Assembly (NCBI GenBank): GCA_902537815.1
Contig: CACBCS010000006.1
Coordinates: 10,001-74,000 of the forward strand
Reading direction: 5' to 3'
From: an uncultured Pseudohongiella sp.
GTDB lineage: Bacteria > Pseudomonadota > Gammaproteobacteria > Pseudomonadales > Pseudohongiellaceae
DNA length: 64,000 bases
The position numbers were made by a program, and so were the translations under genes. How positions within the stretch are numbered: position 1 is the first letter of the stretch; each line of letters opens with the position of its first letter. Positions 39,239-47,857 of the stretch are shown here, piece after piece. Under the pieces are notes generated by a model, which made no database searches, was not told where the DNA came from, and worked only from the letters and a program-made list of their open reading frames with translations.

Positions 39239-40405
39239 CTAGGCGATGACTTTCTTAAGGCGCAGCTCAGCAAGCTGGTCGGCAGACAAACCCAGCATTG
39301 ATCTGAGCACGTCATCACTGTGCTGCCCCAGCGTAGCCGCCCAGTTTGCTGTGGCGTGATTCATGTGCTGGAAATTCACCGGCAGCGTCTGAATCAGAAA
39401 CTCTCCCAATTGCGCCTGGGAGATCCGGGAGAAGGATCGTCGCTCCAGAACCTGGGGATGGTCGAAAAGATCTTCCAGCTCGGTGTAGGCACTGCAGGGA
39501 ACGCCAGCGGCATTTAACGCTTCATCACACTCTTGTGTGGTCAGAGAGAGTGACCATTTTTCGATCTCCTCTGCCAGTTCCCTGAAGTGGCGGGTCCGCT
39601 CGCCGAAGATAAAGCGTGGGTCTGACTGCAACTCAGGACGCTGCAGCAGCGCGCACAGGCTCTCGAAATTTTTGTTGGAGATCGGCGTGACCATCACGTA
39701 CCCGTCCCTGGTTCGAACAGGATGGAAGCGGCCGATGGGCAGGGGCTCTGCTGCCTGCGCTGCCTGAATGTGTGCTGGTATCAGCGTCATCATCGCTTCC
39801 ATCATGCTCACGTCCACATGCTCTCCGCGGCCGAAGCGCTCGCGGCCCAGCAGCGCGGTCTGCACTGCCCCGAACGCATAAGCTCCGGTCAGGATATCCG
39901 CCACCATGATCTCCCAGTTCGGCGGCCGCTTTGGCTTCACGCCCTGGCTGGCGCCAAACACGGTGTCGAAGCCGCTTGCTGCATGAACGATTGGTGCGAA
40001 GGCCGCTCTATCCACCCAGGGTCCGCTCAGGCCGAACCCCGAGATTGAGCAATAAATCAGATCGGCCTGCTCCGCTTTCAGGCTGTCGTAATCAAGACCG
40101 AATTTCGCCATGATGCCCGGGCGAAAATTCTGAATGACGATATCGGCTTTCCGAACCAGCGATCGCGCCAGCTCCTGACCTTCGTCGGATTTCAGATCCA
40201 GCGCCAGGCTGCGCTTGCCGGCGTTAAAATGGGCAAAAGCCGGGGTCATGCCGCTGACGCTGCGGGTCAGATCCCCCAGCCCCGGTGGCTCGATTTTGAT
40301 GACCTCGGCGCCGCAGTCCAGCAGGAAGCGGCCGCAGATCGGGCCGGCATAAACGGCTGAGAAGTCGATCACTTTGTACCCGCTGAGCGGCTTGGGCTGA
40401 TTCAT
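39239..40405 (-). CDS. CaiB/BaiF family CoA-transferase, second copy, catalytic Asp apparently absent
   Basis: This 388-residue class III CoA-transferase homologue has PLSGYKVIDFSAVYAGP, IKIEPPGLGD, LALDLKSDEGQ and IQNFRPGIMAKFG. Where the first copy (21739-22926) has YDPIIQGLSG, this one reads FAPIVHAASG, so the catalytic aspartate appears to be alanine. It may belong to a subgroup using another residue, act as a partner subunit or bind CoA esters without transfer. It is a single gene, convergent with the class IV aminotransferase. Confidence 0.9.
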   Translation of the reverse strand: MNQPKPLSGYKVIDFSAVYAGPICGRFLLDCGAEVIKIEPPGLGDLTRSVSGMTPAFAHFNAGKRSLALDLKSDEGQELARSLVRKADIVIQNFRPGIMAKFGLDYDSLKAEQADLIYCSISGFGLSGPWVDRAAFAPIVHAASGFDTVFGASQGVKPKRPPNWEIMVADILTGAYAFGAVQTALLGRERFGRGEHVDVSMMEAMMTLIPAHIQAAQAAEPLPIGRFHPVRTRDGYVMVTPISNKNFESLCALLQRPELQSDPRFIFGERTRHFRELAEEIEKWSLSLTTQECDEALNAAGVPCSAYTELEDLFDHPQVLERRSFSRISQAQLGEFLIQTLPVNFQHMNHATANWAATLGQHSDDVLRSMLGLSADQLAELRLKKVIA

Positions 40406-40697
40406 GCTGGCTCACAAGAGAGAATTTTCGCGGCGGCTGTGCGCCGGGCAGGGTCGGTCACAATAGTCCTTTTGGTCCGGGAGATCGGCCCCGTTGTTCT
40501 ACGCTGTGGAGCATACCCATCGGCACTTGAAGCTGCAAATGCTTCGCCTCTGACGCTTTTTAGCAAGACGTTAAGCCGGTTCATCGAAAGCAATGGCGAG
40601 ATTTTTGAACCGGTTCACAGGTTTTATGGAATGAAGCTGAAAATCAGGTTCCAAATCCGAAGCGGTTGGTCGTCTACTCTGATGTAACAGGTATCAC

Positions 40698-40709
40698 GTT
40701 ACATGTAAC
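40698..40709. promoter_or_regulatory. Perfect 12-base palindrome GTTACATGTAAC
   Basis: The palindrome is preceded by another TGTAAC at 40683-40688 in the opposite orientation to the GTTAC half-site, giving three half-sites in 27 bases. It lies about 80 bases before the ATG of the broken gene, a usual operator position. The regulator is unknown. Confidence 0.35.
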
Positions 40710-40719
40710 AAACAACAGC

Positions 40720-40755
40720 GTTCAATCGAGCCAACGATTGAGCCAACAATTGAAC
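40720..40755. repeat. Inverted repeat GTTCAAT...ATTGAAC enclosing two GAGCCAAC copies
   Basis: Seven-base arms 22 bases apart enclose a duplicated ATTGAGCCAAC-like unit with a 12-base period. It could be a second operator or a short tandem duplication. It lies 33 bases before the ATG at 40788. Confidence 0.4.
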
Positions 40756-40787
40756 TAACTATAGATCCAGCCGGGAGATCGCGCGCC

Positions 40788-41220
40788 ATGAAACACTCAC
40801 ACAAAACTTGCCTGACCGGCATCGCTGCCGCTGCTTTTTTTGCCCAAGGCTCTGGCCGGAGGAGGTACGGGCAGCGGGAAGCCGGGCGGCGGCACACTGA
40901 AAAACCCCAACGCTGAGGATGAGTCAAGAGTCTGGATCTGCCATGCAACGCCCAAAAACAAGCCGGACGCAGTGATGTAAGTGCCTCTCAAGTCACTCAG
41001 AGGTCATCTAGTTCACGGCGATGCGATCTTTATCGATCAGCCGGAAGGAACCGACGAAGTCGCCATCGCCGAATTGGTGGCAGAACTCACAGGCGATCCG
41101 AAATTCCCCCGCTTCCCCTGTGAAATACTGTTAGAGGAGTTCACAGCGGAGGATTGCTGGGACGGCGCTATGCCACCGCCTCCACCCCCACCGCCGGAAC
41201 CTCCATTCGGGCCGGAGTGA
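40788..41220 (+). pseudogene. Broken secreted protein with ICH...HGD domain (frameshift plus in-frame stop)
   Basis: The ATG frame encodes a signal peptide start (KHSHKTCLTGIAAAAFFA) and then loses the reading at the TTTTTTTGCCC tract near 40836-40846. In the +1 frame the signal continues as KALAGGGTGSGKPGGG, then SRVWICHATPKNKPDAVM, a TAA at 40978-40980, and on in the same frame KSLRGHLVHGDAIFID to a C-terminal run of eight prolines. ICH followed by HLxHGD is a recognised small domain of secreted proteins, here split by the stop. Two lesions make it a likely pseudogene, unless the sequence has errors or the gene is recoded. GGGAG lies upstream of the ATG. A terminator follows the final stop. 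Confidence 0.65.
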
Positions 41221-41237
41221 TCGGAGCAGTTGGTCCC

Positions 41238-41266
41238 AAAAAGCCGCCCTCGCTGGCGACTTTTTT
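41238..41266 (+). terminator. Intrinsic terminator after the broken secreted-protein gene
   Basis: AAAAAGCCGCC pairs with GGCGACTTTTTT (one mismatch) around a six-base loop, followed by a T run. It lies 18 bases after the last stop, consistent with an original transcription unit ending here. Confidence 0.75.
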
Positions 41267-41358
41267 GTGTCTGCGAAACCTGCATCGGGTACGGGCGTTT
41301 GTGGAAAGATTCAGCGCTTCCGGGCAGATCTCGAGAAATGTCAGCTGATGCAGATAAG

Positions 41359-42399
41359 TCAGCGTGCCAGCTCGGCGCGCACCTCCGTCATACGCGCACC
41401 TCGGAGAATCGCGGCCAGGGAATAGTTGCCTTCGTGGCATTCAAAATCGTAGAGACGCTCCTCGGGCGGGTTGCGGGTCAGGGTGCGCTCGCCGCTGATC
41501 GGCACGCCGTAGGCTTCAGGGTCGTTGACCGTAAAGCCATAGTGGATGGTCTCATCACTGGTCAGCGTGTAGCGCTCAATCACCTCAAACTGCTTTGACA
41601 CGCGAAAGCCCATGCGGGAGACCGATTGCTCCGGGCGGAAATGCTGACTGTGCACAACCAGTGTGTCACCTTCCCAGTGTCCGACGGAATCTCCCATCCA
41701 GCGATTGACGCCGTCATTGTGATGGGCCTTGTCGAGTCGGATGATGCGGGCATCGTGGATCATCTCAGTCATAACGACGACATAGTTTTCATTCTGCACG
41801 ATTTGCAGATTCGGATTCATCATCATCGGGGTCAGGCTCGGTATCGCCGCGCCAAAGATAAGGCAGCGCCCTGATAGGGGCTGACCTTCCGGGCCATCTG
41901 TTGCGCTCAGGCCCTGCGCCAGTCTGCGGGCGTAGAGGTCCTGAAAGCCGCTGCGGGTTGCTGGCACACGCCCGTCCGGCGGTTCGGTGATGACAGAGGT
42001 CCGGTATTCGCCCGAAATCGGCGTCACGACCGGTTCGAGATAGTGCGCCAGGAAGGCATCATCGGCTTCCTGGCGGATCTCAGCGCCGGCTTCAGGGGCA
42101 CTGCGGTCCGGATTGAGCGGGGCCGCCTGCTCGTCCAGTCGCAGACGCATTCGCCGTTCCTGTTCTCTGATTTCCTGTTCGCTGTAGGTGGTTTGGATGC
42201 CGAGATTCCGGGGGCGCTGAAGCGGCGTGCGCGAGCCGAAAAACCAGATGCCCTGAAAATCCGGCACGCCGTATTCCGTGCGCGGCATGATCCAGGCGGC
42301 TGCTCCGCCAGCCTCGGCATTGCCTGCCGGATTGGCGTGCTCTGCGGCGCTGGCAGAAGTGACAACAAAGATAAGACAAGTGAGCATCAGGCGAATCAT
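41359..42399 (-). CDS. Conserved secreted protein of unknown function
   Basis: This 346-residue protein has a signal peptide (IRLMLTCLIFVVTSASA). The mature part has GVPDFQGIW, YRTSVITEPPDGRVPATR, DGPEGQPLSGRC, GDSVGHWEGDTLVV and VIERYTLTSDETIHYGFTVNDP. These blocks recur in an uncharacterised family of secreted proteins found in many Proteobacteria and Acidobacteria, recognised here from memory only. The ATG at 42399 begins the signal; the open frame extends 17 codons further. Two cysteines (GRC and FEC) could form a disulfide. No function is assigned. Its neighbours are a broken gene and, divergently, a HAD phosphatase. Confidence 0.85.
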   Translation of the reverse strand: MIRLMLTCLIFVVTSASAAEHANPAGNAEAGGAAAWIMPRTEYGVPDFQGIWFFGSRTPLQRPRNLGIQTTYSEQEIREQERRMRLRLDEQAAPLNPDRSAPEAGAEIRQEADDAFLAHYLEPVVTPISGEYRTSVITEPPDGRVPATRSGFQDLYARRLAQGLSATDGPEGQPLSGRCLIFGAAIPSLTPMMMNPNLQIVQNENYVVVMTEMIHDARIIRLDKAHHNDGVNRWMGDSVGHWEGDTLVVHSQHFRPEQSVSRMGFRVSKQFEVIERYTLTSDETIHYGFTVNDPEAYGVPISGERTLTRNPPEERLYDFECHEGNYSLAAILRGARMTEVRAELAR

Positions 42400-42751
42400 G
42401 GTGTGCCGCTCCAGTGACGCGTGACCAAAGACTCCCTGAGTATACCGCAAGGCTGGGCGGACAACCTGTGTCAGGCTGCGACATAAGGTCGCAGTGATTG
42501 CCGGCTCTTGCGGAAAGATTGCACCTTTCGCTGACTGCTGAATGGTTTTACACTCGTAAAATAAAGAACAAAATAAAGATCTTTAGCACCGATTTTCGGC
42601 CTGCCGAGAAAAACCGAATACCAAATACCAAAAACTAAAACAACTGAGATGCCATGCTCCAGTAATCAACAGTAGCTGACTGGCCGGGTCAAACCATCAG
42701 CTGTGCTGGTTCGTACCTCTCTTACCCTAACGAACGTAACTGGACAACAAC
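42400..42751. other. Divergent intergenic region before the HAD gene
   Basis: About 350 bases are locally AT-rich at 42540-42640 (AAAATAAAGAACAAAATAAAG), probably containing promoters for one or both divergent genes. An imperfect hairpin (TTTTCGGC/GCCGAGAAAA) lies near 42593-42612. No gene or RNA family was recognised. Confidence 0.5.
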
Positions 42752-43582
42752 ATGACTTTGGTTGTATTCGATATGGATGGCACTTTGCTGAACGGTGAGT
42801 CTCGGCTCAGCGGCTACACTGCCGAGACCCTGAATCGGATGCAGTCAGCGGGGATTGCCTACACCATCGCCACCGGGCGAACGCTGCAGGCAGCGCTGGG
42901 CCCGCTTGAGGGTCATCGCTTTGCGCTGCCGCACATACTTAAAAACGGCGTCATTATCTGGTGTCCTGATCAGGAAGCTTACAGCCACAGTCATTTGTTG
43001 TCCCGGCAGGAAGTCTCTCATGTGCTGACAGCCATGACGGATCAGGAAATTACGCCCTTCGTATTCACGCTGGAGTCAGACGGCCGCCATGCGGTGTATC
43101 ACGGAACCCTGAAGAACGAGATGGAAGGCAAGATGGCACAGTTGTTCGAGGACGAGAGGAAACTGCCGCTGGAGCCTCTTTCCGCCATGCCCGACTCCTC
43201 TAGCGTGATCTGCTTGAGTGCCATGGGCCCTGACGAGTCGGTGCAGGCTGTGATTGACGGCGTCACAAGCGAACCGGGGCTGGTGTCCTACACCGGTACA
43301 GCCATACAAAATCAGCAGCTCCGCTGGATGGATATTCACCACAGCAATGGCAACAAGGGTGATGGCGTGACGACTTTGCGCCAGGAACTCGGCTTTGACA
43401 AGGTTATGGTCTTCGGGGACGGAGAAAATGATCTGAGCATGTTTGAGGTTGCCGATGAGTCCTATGCGCCGGCGAATGCACAGGCTGCGGTCAAATCAAA
43501 AGCCACTGAAATTATCGGCCATCATGATGATGATGGCGTTGCCCGCTTCCTGCGCGAGCGCTTTTCGCTGGGGCCCCTCTAG
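42752..43582 (+). CDS. HAD-superfamily Cof-type phosphatase
   Basis: This 276-residue cytoplasmic hydrolase has motif I VVFDMDGTLL (nucleophile Asp), motif II ATGR, a Cof/type IIB cap domain between them, a lysine in NKGDGV and motif IV FGDGENDLSMF. Members dephosphorylate sugar phosphates, nucleotides or flavin-related compounds with broad specificity. The physiological substrate is not evident. It is followed on the same strand, about 100 bases later, by a secreted M28 peptidase. Confidence 0.92.
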   Translation: MTLVVFDMDGTLLNGESRLSGYTAETLNRMQSAGIAYTIATGRTLQAALGPLEGHRFALPHILKNGVIIWCPDQEAYSHSHLLSRQEVSHVLTAMTDQEITPFVFTLESDGRHAVYHGTLKNEMEGKMAQLFEDERKLPLEPLSAMPDSSSVICLSAMGPDESVQAVIDGVTSEPGLVSYTGTAIQNQQLRWMDIHHSNGNKGDGVTTLRQELGFDKVMVFGDGENDLSMFEVADESYAPANAQAAVKSKATEIIGHHDDDGVARFLRERFSLGPL

Positions 43583-43686
43583 GACAAACTGGCCAGCCGC
43601 GGACTTTGCTTTCACCCCGAGGCTCTTTCCAAATCAGGCGGCGTTTGCTTTCATTCGACCATCTGACCTTTGATGGAGCCGCCCCT

Positions 43687-45039
43687 ATGCACACACAAAC
43701 CCTCAACAGTTGTTTCGCTCTGGCAATGGCCGCCCAGACGGTATTCGGTCTGAGTATCCGGGCCAGCGAGGTGCGAATGCACGAGATTGTGGCAGCTGTT
43801 TCTGCTGACCGCATTCAGGCCAGTATTGAAACTCTGGTTGGTTTTGGCACGCGCCATACGCTGTCTGAAACGCAGTCGGAGGTGCGGGGCATCGGGGCTG
43901 CCCGTCGCTGGATTGAAGCGGAGTTCAACCGGATTTCTGATAGTTGTGGTCGTTGTCTTGAAGTATTCACGGTCTCGGGAGTAGTGTCTGGTACGGACAG
44001 AATTCCTGATCCTGTTGAAATCGTGAACGTGGTTGCGATTCTCAGAGGCACCGAAGATGGCAATCGTTTTGCCATTATGAGCGGTGATATTGATACCCGG
44101 GTGAGCGATCCGATGAATGCGGAATCTGATGCCCCCGGCGCCAATGACAATGGCTCCGGTATGGCCGGCGTGATTGAAGCTGCCAAAGTGCTCAGTCATT
44201 ACCGTTTTCCGGGCTCCATTGCTTTTGTAGGGCTCTCGGGCGAAGAGCAGGGGCTCAATGGCGGTGCCATTCTGGCGCAGCATGCGATCGACGCCGGTTG
44301 GAATATCGATGCGGTCGTCAATAACGACATGATTGGTAATATCACAGGGGTCAATGGTGTCACCAACAACACCACCGCCCGGGTGTTTTCAGAGGGTACA
44401 CGCTACGTCGAAACAGAGTCGGAAGCCCGGCAAAGACGATTTCAGGGCGGTGAAGTCGACTCGGCGTCGAGGAATATCGCCAGATATGTCGACGAAATGG
44501 CGGACCGATACATTCCGAACCTCGACATCATGATGATTTACCGGCTGGACCGTTTCGGACGCGGTGGACACCATCGGCCCTTTAATGAGGCCGGCTTTCC
44601 GGCTGTCCGGATCATGGAGACCAATGAGAACTACACCCAGCAGCATCAGGACATCCGCATTGAAGATGGGATCGCCTACGGCGACACCATTGAGCAAGTG
44701 AACTTCGCCTACGCGGCAAAGCTCACCGCGCTCAACGCAGTGGTTCTGGCCGGTATGGCGAAAGCCCCGGCGCCACCGGCCAGCGTGGAGATCCGCGGCG
44801 CAGTGCGCCCCAGCACTACTCTGAGCTGGAACAAAGTGCCGGGCGCGGCTTCCTACCGGGTTCACTGGCGCCTGACCACCTCACCGACCTGGGATTACAG
44901 CCGGGGCGTGGGAGACGTGGACACCTTTACCCTGGAAAACGTCGTAATTGACAACTATTTTTTCGGGGTGTCCAGCGTTGCCGAAGATGGCAGCCAGAGT
45001 CCGGTGGTTTTTCCCGGCCCGGCGGGTTCGTTTGACTGA
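43687..45039 (+). CDS. Secreted M28-family metallopeptidase with C-terminal Fn3-like domain
   Basis: This 450-residue exported protein has a signal-like N-terminus (HTQTLNSCFALAMAAQTVFG) followed by an M28 aminopeptidase domain. Zinc-site blocks are MSGDIDTR, GANDNGSG, SGEEQGLNG, NNDMIGN and a final His in QQHQDIR. The first ligand, usually the His of GHxD, is Asp here. The last 90 residues (PPASVEIRGAV to FFGVSSVAEDG) look like a fibronectin type III domain. GGAG lies eight bases before the ATG at 43687. The open frame continues upstream to 43606 without support. Confidence 0.87.
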   Translation: MHTQTLNSCFALAMAAQTVFGLSIRASEVRMHEIVAAVSADRIQASIETLVGFGTRHTLSETQSEVRGIGAARRWIEAEFNRISDSCGRCLEVFTVSGVVSGTDRIPDPVEIVNVVAILRGTEDGNRFAIMSGDIDTRVSDPMNAESDAPGANDNGSGMAGVIEAAKVLSHYRFPGSIAFVGLSGEEQGLNGGAILAQHAIDAGWNIDAVVNNDMIGNITGVNGVTNNTTARVFSEGTRYVETESEARQRRFQGGEVDSASRNIARYVDEMADRYIPNLDIMMIYRLDRFGRGGHHRPFNEAGFPAVRIMETNENYTQQHQDIRIEDGIAYGDTIEQVNFAYAAKLTALNAVVLAGMAKAPAPPASVEIRGAVRPSTTLSWNKVPGAASYRVHWRLTTSPTWDYSRGVGDVDTFTLENVVIDNYFFGVSSVAEDGSQSPVVFPGPAGSFD

Positions 45040-45211
45040 GACGTTAATAGCGAGAGTGGCTTAGATTTGCTTGCCTAGAGCTGGCTCATTGGGTTGGTCT
45101 GTTTAATTCGCCGCAGCAATGCTTTGTCGGTTTGCTCTTCTCACTAAGATGCGTCAAGCGGACGGTCTGCGGCCTTTTGTCGAGCTCGCTGCGACGTCGC
45201 GGCGTGTCAAT

Positions 45212-45224
45212 TGTGCAGTGCACA
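45212..45224. promoter_or_regulatory. Palindrome TGTGCAGTGCACA upstream of the acyl-CoA ligase gene
   Basis: A 13-base palindrome around a central base lies about 92 bases before the ATG at 45316. It may be an operator; no regulator lies nearby. Confidence 0.25.
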
Positions 45225-45315
45225 GCGTGACTGATTGATCGGTTTCTGGCACTCTTACACCCCAATGAAATCGTTATAAAAACGTACTGAAACGCATGAA
45301 TTCACGAGGTATCGC

Positions 45316-46857
45316 ATGATCCATACCAGCCCACTTCCGGAAATCACTGTTCCTGACACGCTGCTGACGCCCTATGTCTTGCAGCGTGCTGATCATCTGG
45401 CTGATACTCCCGCTTTGGTGGAGGGCGCGTCCGGCCGCACTCTGACCTACAAAGAATTTTCCGGTGCAGTGAAATCACTCGCCGGCGGCCTCAAGGCAAG
45501 AGGCTTCGGCAAGGGCGATGTGCTGGCGATTATGGCACCCAACCTGCCTGAGTATGCGGTGGCTTTTCACGGCACTGCTTGGGCCGGAGGGACGGTAACC
45601 ACAATCAATCCCACCTACACAGCCCACGAAGTTCAGCACCAGCTCAAAGATTCAGGGGCGAAACTGCTGGTAACGATTTCCATGTTCCTGGAAATAGCAA
45701 GGCAGGCGGCCGAGGGAACAGGAGTCGAGGAGATCTTTACCATCGATCCGAGTGATGCTTCTCCGCTGACTGGACTGATGGGCGAGCCGCTGGCGGAGCA
45801 GGTCGAGGTCTCCCCGGATGATGTGGTAGTTTTGCCTTACTCGTCCGGGACCACCGGACTCTCGAAAGGCGTGATGCTGACCCATCGCAACTGCGTTGCC
45901 AATCTGGTTCAGACGACAGCGGTCCTCGCTGTTGACCAGGGAGAGGCAATGCTGTCGTTTCTGCCATTTTTTCATATTTACGGCATGCAGGTCCTGATGA
46001 ACAACGCTCTGGCGCAGGGCGGCAAGGTAGTCACCATGCCCAGATTCGACCTCGAGCAGTTCCTGCAGCTTACCCAGGATCATCAGGTCAGGCGGGCCTT
46101 TGTGGCGCCACCGATCGTGCTTGCGATGGCAAAGCACCCGATTGTCGAGCAGTACAATCTCTCATCTCTGGAATCTGTGTTCAGCGGTGCTGCGCCACTA
46201 GGCGCCGAGCTGGCTGAGGAAGCGGCTGCGCGGCTGGGTTGCGAAGTGGTACAGGGCTACGGGATGACGGAGCTGTCGCCGGTGAGTCATTCAACGCCCA
46301 AGGGCATGTACAAACCGGGCACGATTGGCATCCTGATTCCCTCGACCGAAAGTCGGGTGGTGGACCCTGAGACCGGCAAGGATCTTGGCATGAATGAAGA
46401 TGGTGAGATCTGGGTGCGGGGTCCGCAGGTCATGGCGGGTTACCTGAACAATGAACAGGCGACCAAGGACACCATTGATGAAGAAGGCTGGTTACACACC
46501 GGAGACATTGGCCATGTTGATGAAGACGGTCATTTCACCATTGTTGATCGTTTGAAAGAGCTGATTAAATACAAGGGGTTCCAGGTACCTCCGGCCGAAC
46601 TTGAAGCGCTGCTGGTGACTCATCCGTCCGTTGCTGACGCAGCAGTCATTGGCATTCCAGACGATGAGGCCGGTGAGCTGCCAAAAGCCTTTGTGGCTCT
46701 GAAAGCCGGAGAGGAGGTGAGTGCGGAAGGCATTCAGCAGTTTGTGGCCGATCAGGTCGCAACCTACAAACAGATTCGTATTCTCGAATTTGTCGACGAG
46801 ATTCCGAAATCGGCATCAGGAAAAATCCTGCGCCGTATGCTCCGGGATCAGGGTTAG
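45316..46857 (+). CDS. 4-coumarate-CoA-ligase-like AMP-dependent acyl-CoA synthetase
   Basis: This 513-residue ANL-superfamily enzyme activates a carboxylic acid with ATP and CoA. Motifs in order are the P-loop-like YSSGTTGLSKGVMLTH (A3), QGYGMTELSP (A5), GWLHTGDIGHVDEDGHF (A7), VDRLKELIKYKGFQVPP (hinge, A8) and the catalytic lysine in PKSASGKILRR (A10). The overall resemblance is to plant-type 4CL and medium-chain acyl-CoA ligases. A weak ribosome site (CGAGGT) precedes the ATG. No pathway genes are adjacent, but two CoA-transferase homologues occur elsewhere in the window. Confidence 0.93.
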   Translation: MIHTSPLPEITVPDTLLTPYVLQRADHLADTPALVEGASGRTLTYKEFSGAVKSLAGGLKARGFGKGDVLAIMAPNLPEYAVAFHGTAWAGGTVTTINPTYTAHEVQHQLKDSGAKLLVTISMFLEIARQAAEGTGVEEIFTIDPSDASPLTGLMGEPLAEQVEVSPDDVVVLPYSSGTTGLSKGVMLTHRNCVANLVQTTAVLAVDQGEAMLSFLPFFHIYGMQVLMNNALAQGGKVVTMPRFDLEQFLQLTQDHQVRRAFVAPPIVLAMAKHPIVEQYNLSSLESVFSGAAPLGAELAEEAAARLGCEVVQGYGMTELSPVSHSTPKGMYKPGTIGILIPSTESRVVDPETGKDLGMNEDGEIWVRGPQVMAGYLNNEQATKDTIDEEGWLHTGDIGHVDEDGHFTIVDRLKELIKYKGFQVPPAELEALLVTHPSVADAAVIGIPDDEAGELPKAFVALKAGEEVSAEGIQQFVADQVATYKQIRILEFVDEIPKSASGKILRRMLRDQG

Positions 46858-47005
46858 CCGGCGGGGCCGGCCCCGGGTATAGCGTCCTGTCAGGGGTCAC
46901 AGTGGGCCTGTGCCTCAACAGGGCGCTTGCCTAAGGCCTGAGTCGGAATGCATCGGGCAGCAGCGCAGTAGAACAGCAGGAAAGAGCACATCAGGAACAT
47001 GAAAA

Positions 47006-47689
47006 ATGAAAAAAAATAATCCAATGATACGAAGAAGATTTCTTGCCGGAGCAGGGCTGGCGGCTGCGGGGGCCACGGTGGTCGCCACGGCGCAGGCCGA
47101 GACCGGCAACGGCCCCAGCTTTACCCCACAGCGACATGCTGAAGACAGCTGGATGGATGAGCTTGGTATCAGCCACCGCGCGTTTGTCGACTCCTCCACC
47201 GGCCAGGGTGGCATTGCTGCGGTTAACTTTGCTTCCAATATCCTGCGTGCCCATGCGATGGGGTACGGGGGAAGCGACGACGACTACGGCATGATTGTGT
47301 GCTTCCGCCACGCGTCTGCGCCGTTCGGTTTCAATGACGCGATGTGGGAGAAATACAGCGAGGTGTTTGTCGGCCGCACCCAAATCCATGACAGCAATGG
47401 AGACCCGGTGACCCACAACCCGCTGAGCGTGGAGCGCACTTACGGCAATCGCGACAATACCCTCACCAATCTTGCCAATCGTGGCATCCATTTCGCCATT
47501 TGCAATCTGTCGACGCTCGGTATGGCGGGTATGATTGCCCGGGCTGCGGGGCGCCAGTCGGATGAGGTCTACCAGGAGTTGGTGGCGAACGCGGTTCCCA
47601 ACAGCCATTTTGTCGCCGCCGGCGTGCTCGGCGCCACCAGGGCTCAGGAGTACGGTTACACCTTTATGTACGCAAGCGATGCGGATTGA
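47006..47689 (+). CDS. Tat-exported DsrE-like protein
   Basis: This 227-residue protein has a twin-arginine signal (IRRRFLAGAGLAAAGATVV, cleavage near AQA). The mature part is about 190 residues. The C-terminal half (IHFAICNLSTLGMAG, then VPNSHFVAAGVLGATRAQEYGYTFMYA) has the pattern of DsrE-fold proteins, with a single cysteine at the usual place and a hydrophobic end like GYAYI. This assignment is by pattern and is uncertain. Periplasmic DsrE-like proteins may handle sulfur carriers or redox signals; none of the dsr or tus genes are nearby. A second exported DsrE-family protein is encoded at 61933-62469. Confidence 0.65.
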   Translation: MKKNNPMIRRRFLAGAGLAAAGATVVATAQAETGNGPSFTPQRHAEDSWMDELGISHRAFVDSSTGQGGIAAVNFASNILRAHAMGYGGSDDDYGMIVCFRHASAPFGFNDAMWEKYSEVFVGRTQIHDSNGDPVTHNPLSVERTYGNRDNTLTNLANRGIHFAICNLSTLGMAGMIARAAGRQSDEVYQELVANAVPNSHFVAAGVLGATRAQEYGYTFMYASDAD

Positions 47690-47857
47690 AACTGCGCTGA
47701 ATCGCCCTGACAAACCCCCGCAGGCTTATTGATGTTTTTGTGCCGCAGATGAAGGTCACCACGGATTAGCAGCGCCGCTGGTGCTGCTGCTGTGGCCTTC
47801 ATCCTTAACTCATGGAATCCCTCGCGAAGAAATTAGGCTATACTCCGCGGTCGCGAT

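Larger units (their letters stand above)
40406..40787. other. Intergenic region with two symmetric elements
   Basis: About 380 bases upstream of a broken secreted-protein gene. The last 100 bases are AT-rich and contain the palindrome and inverted repeat listed separately; the rest shows no recognised gene or RNA. Confidence 0.5.

Noticed and set aside
46858-46885. GC-rich palindrome GGGGCCGGCCCC after the ligase gene as terminator
   Set aside because: It can form a hairpin but has no T run, so termination cannot be claimed.
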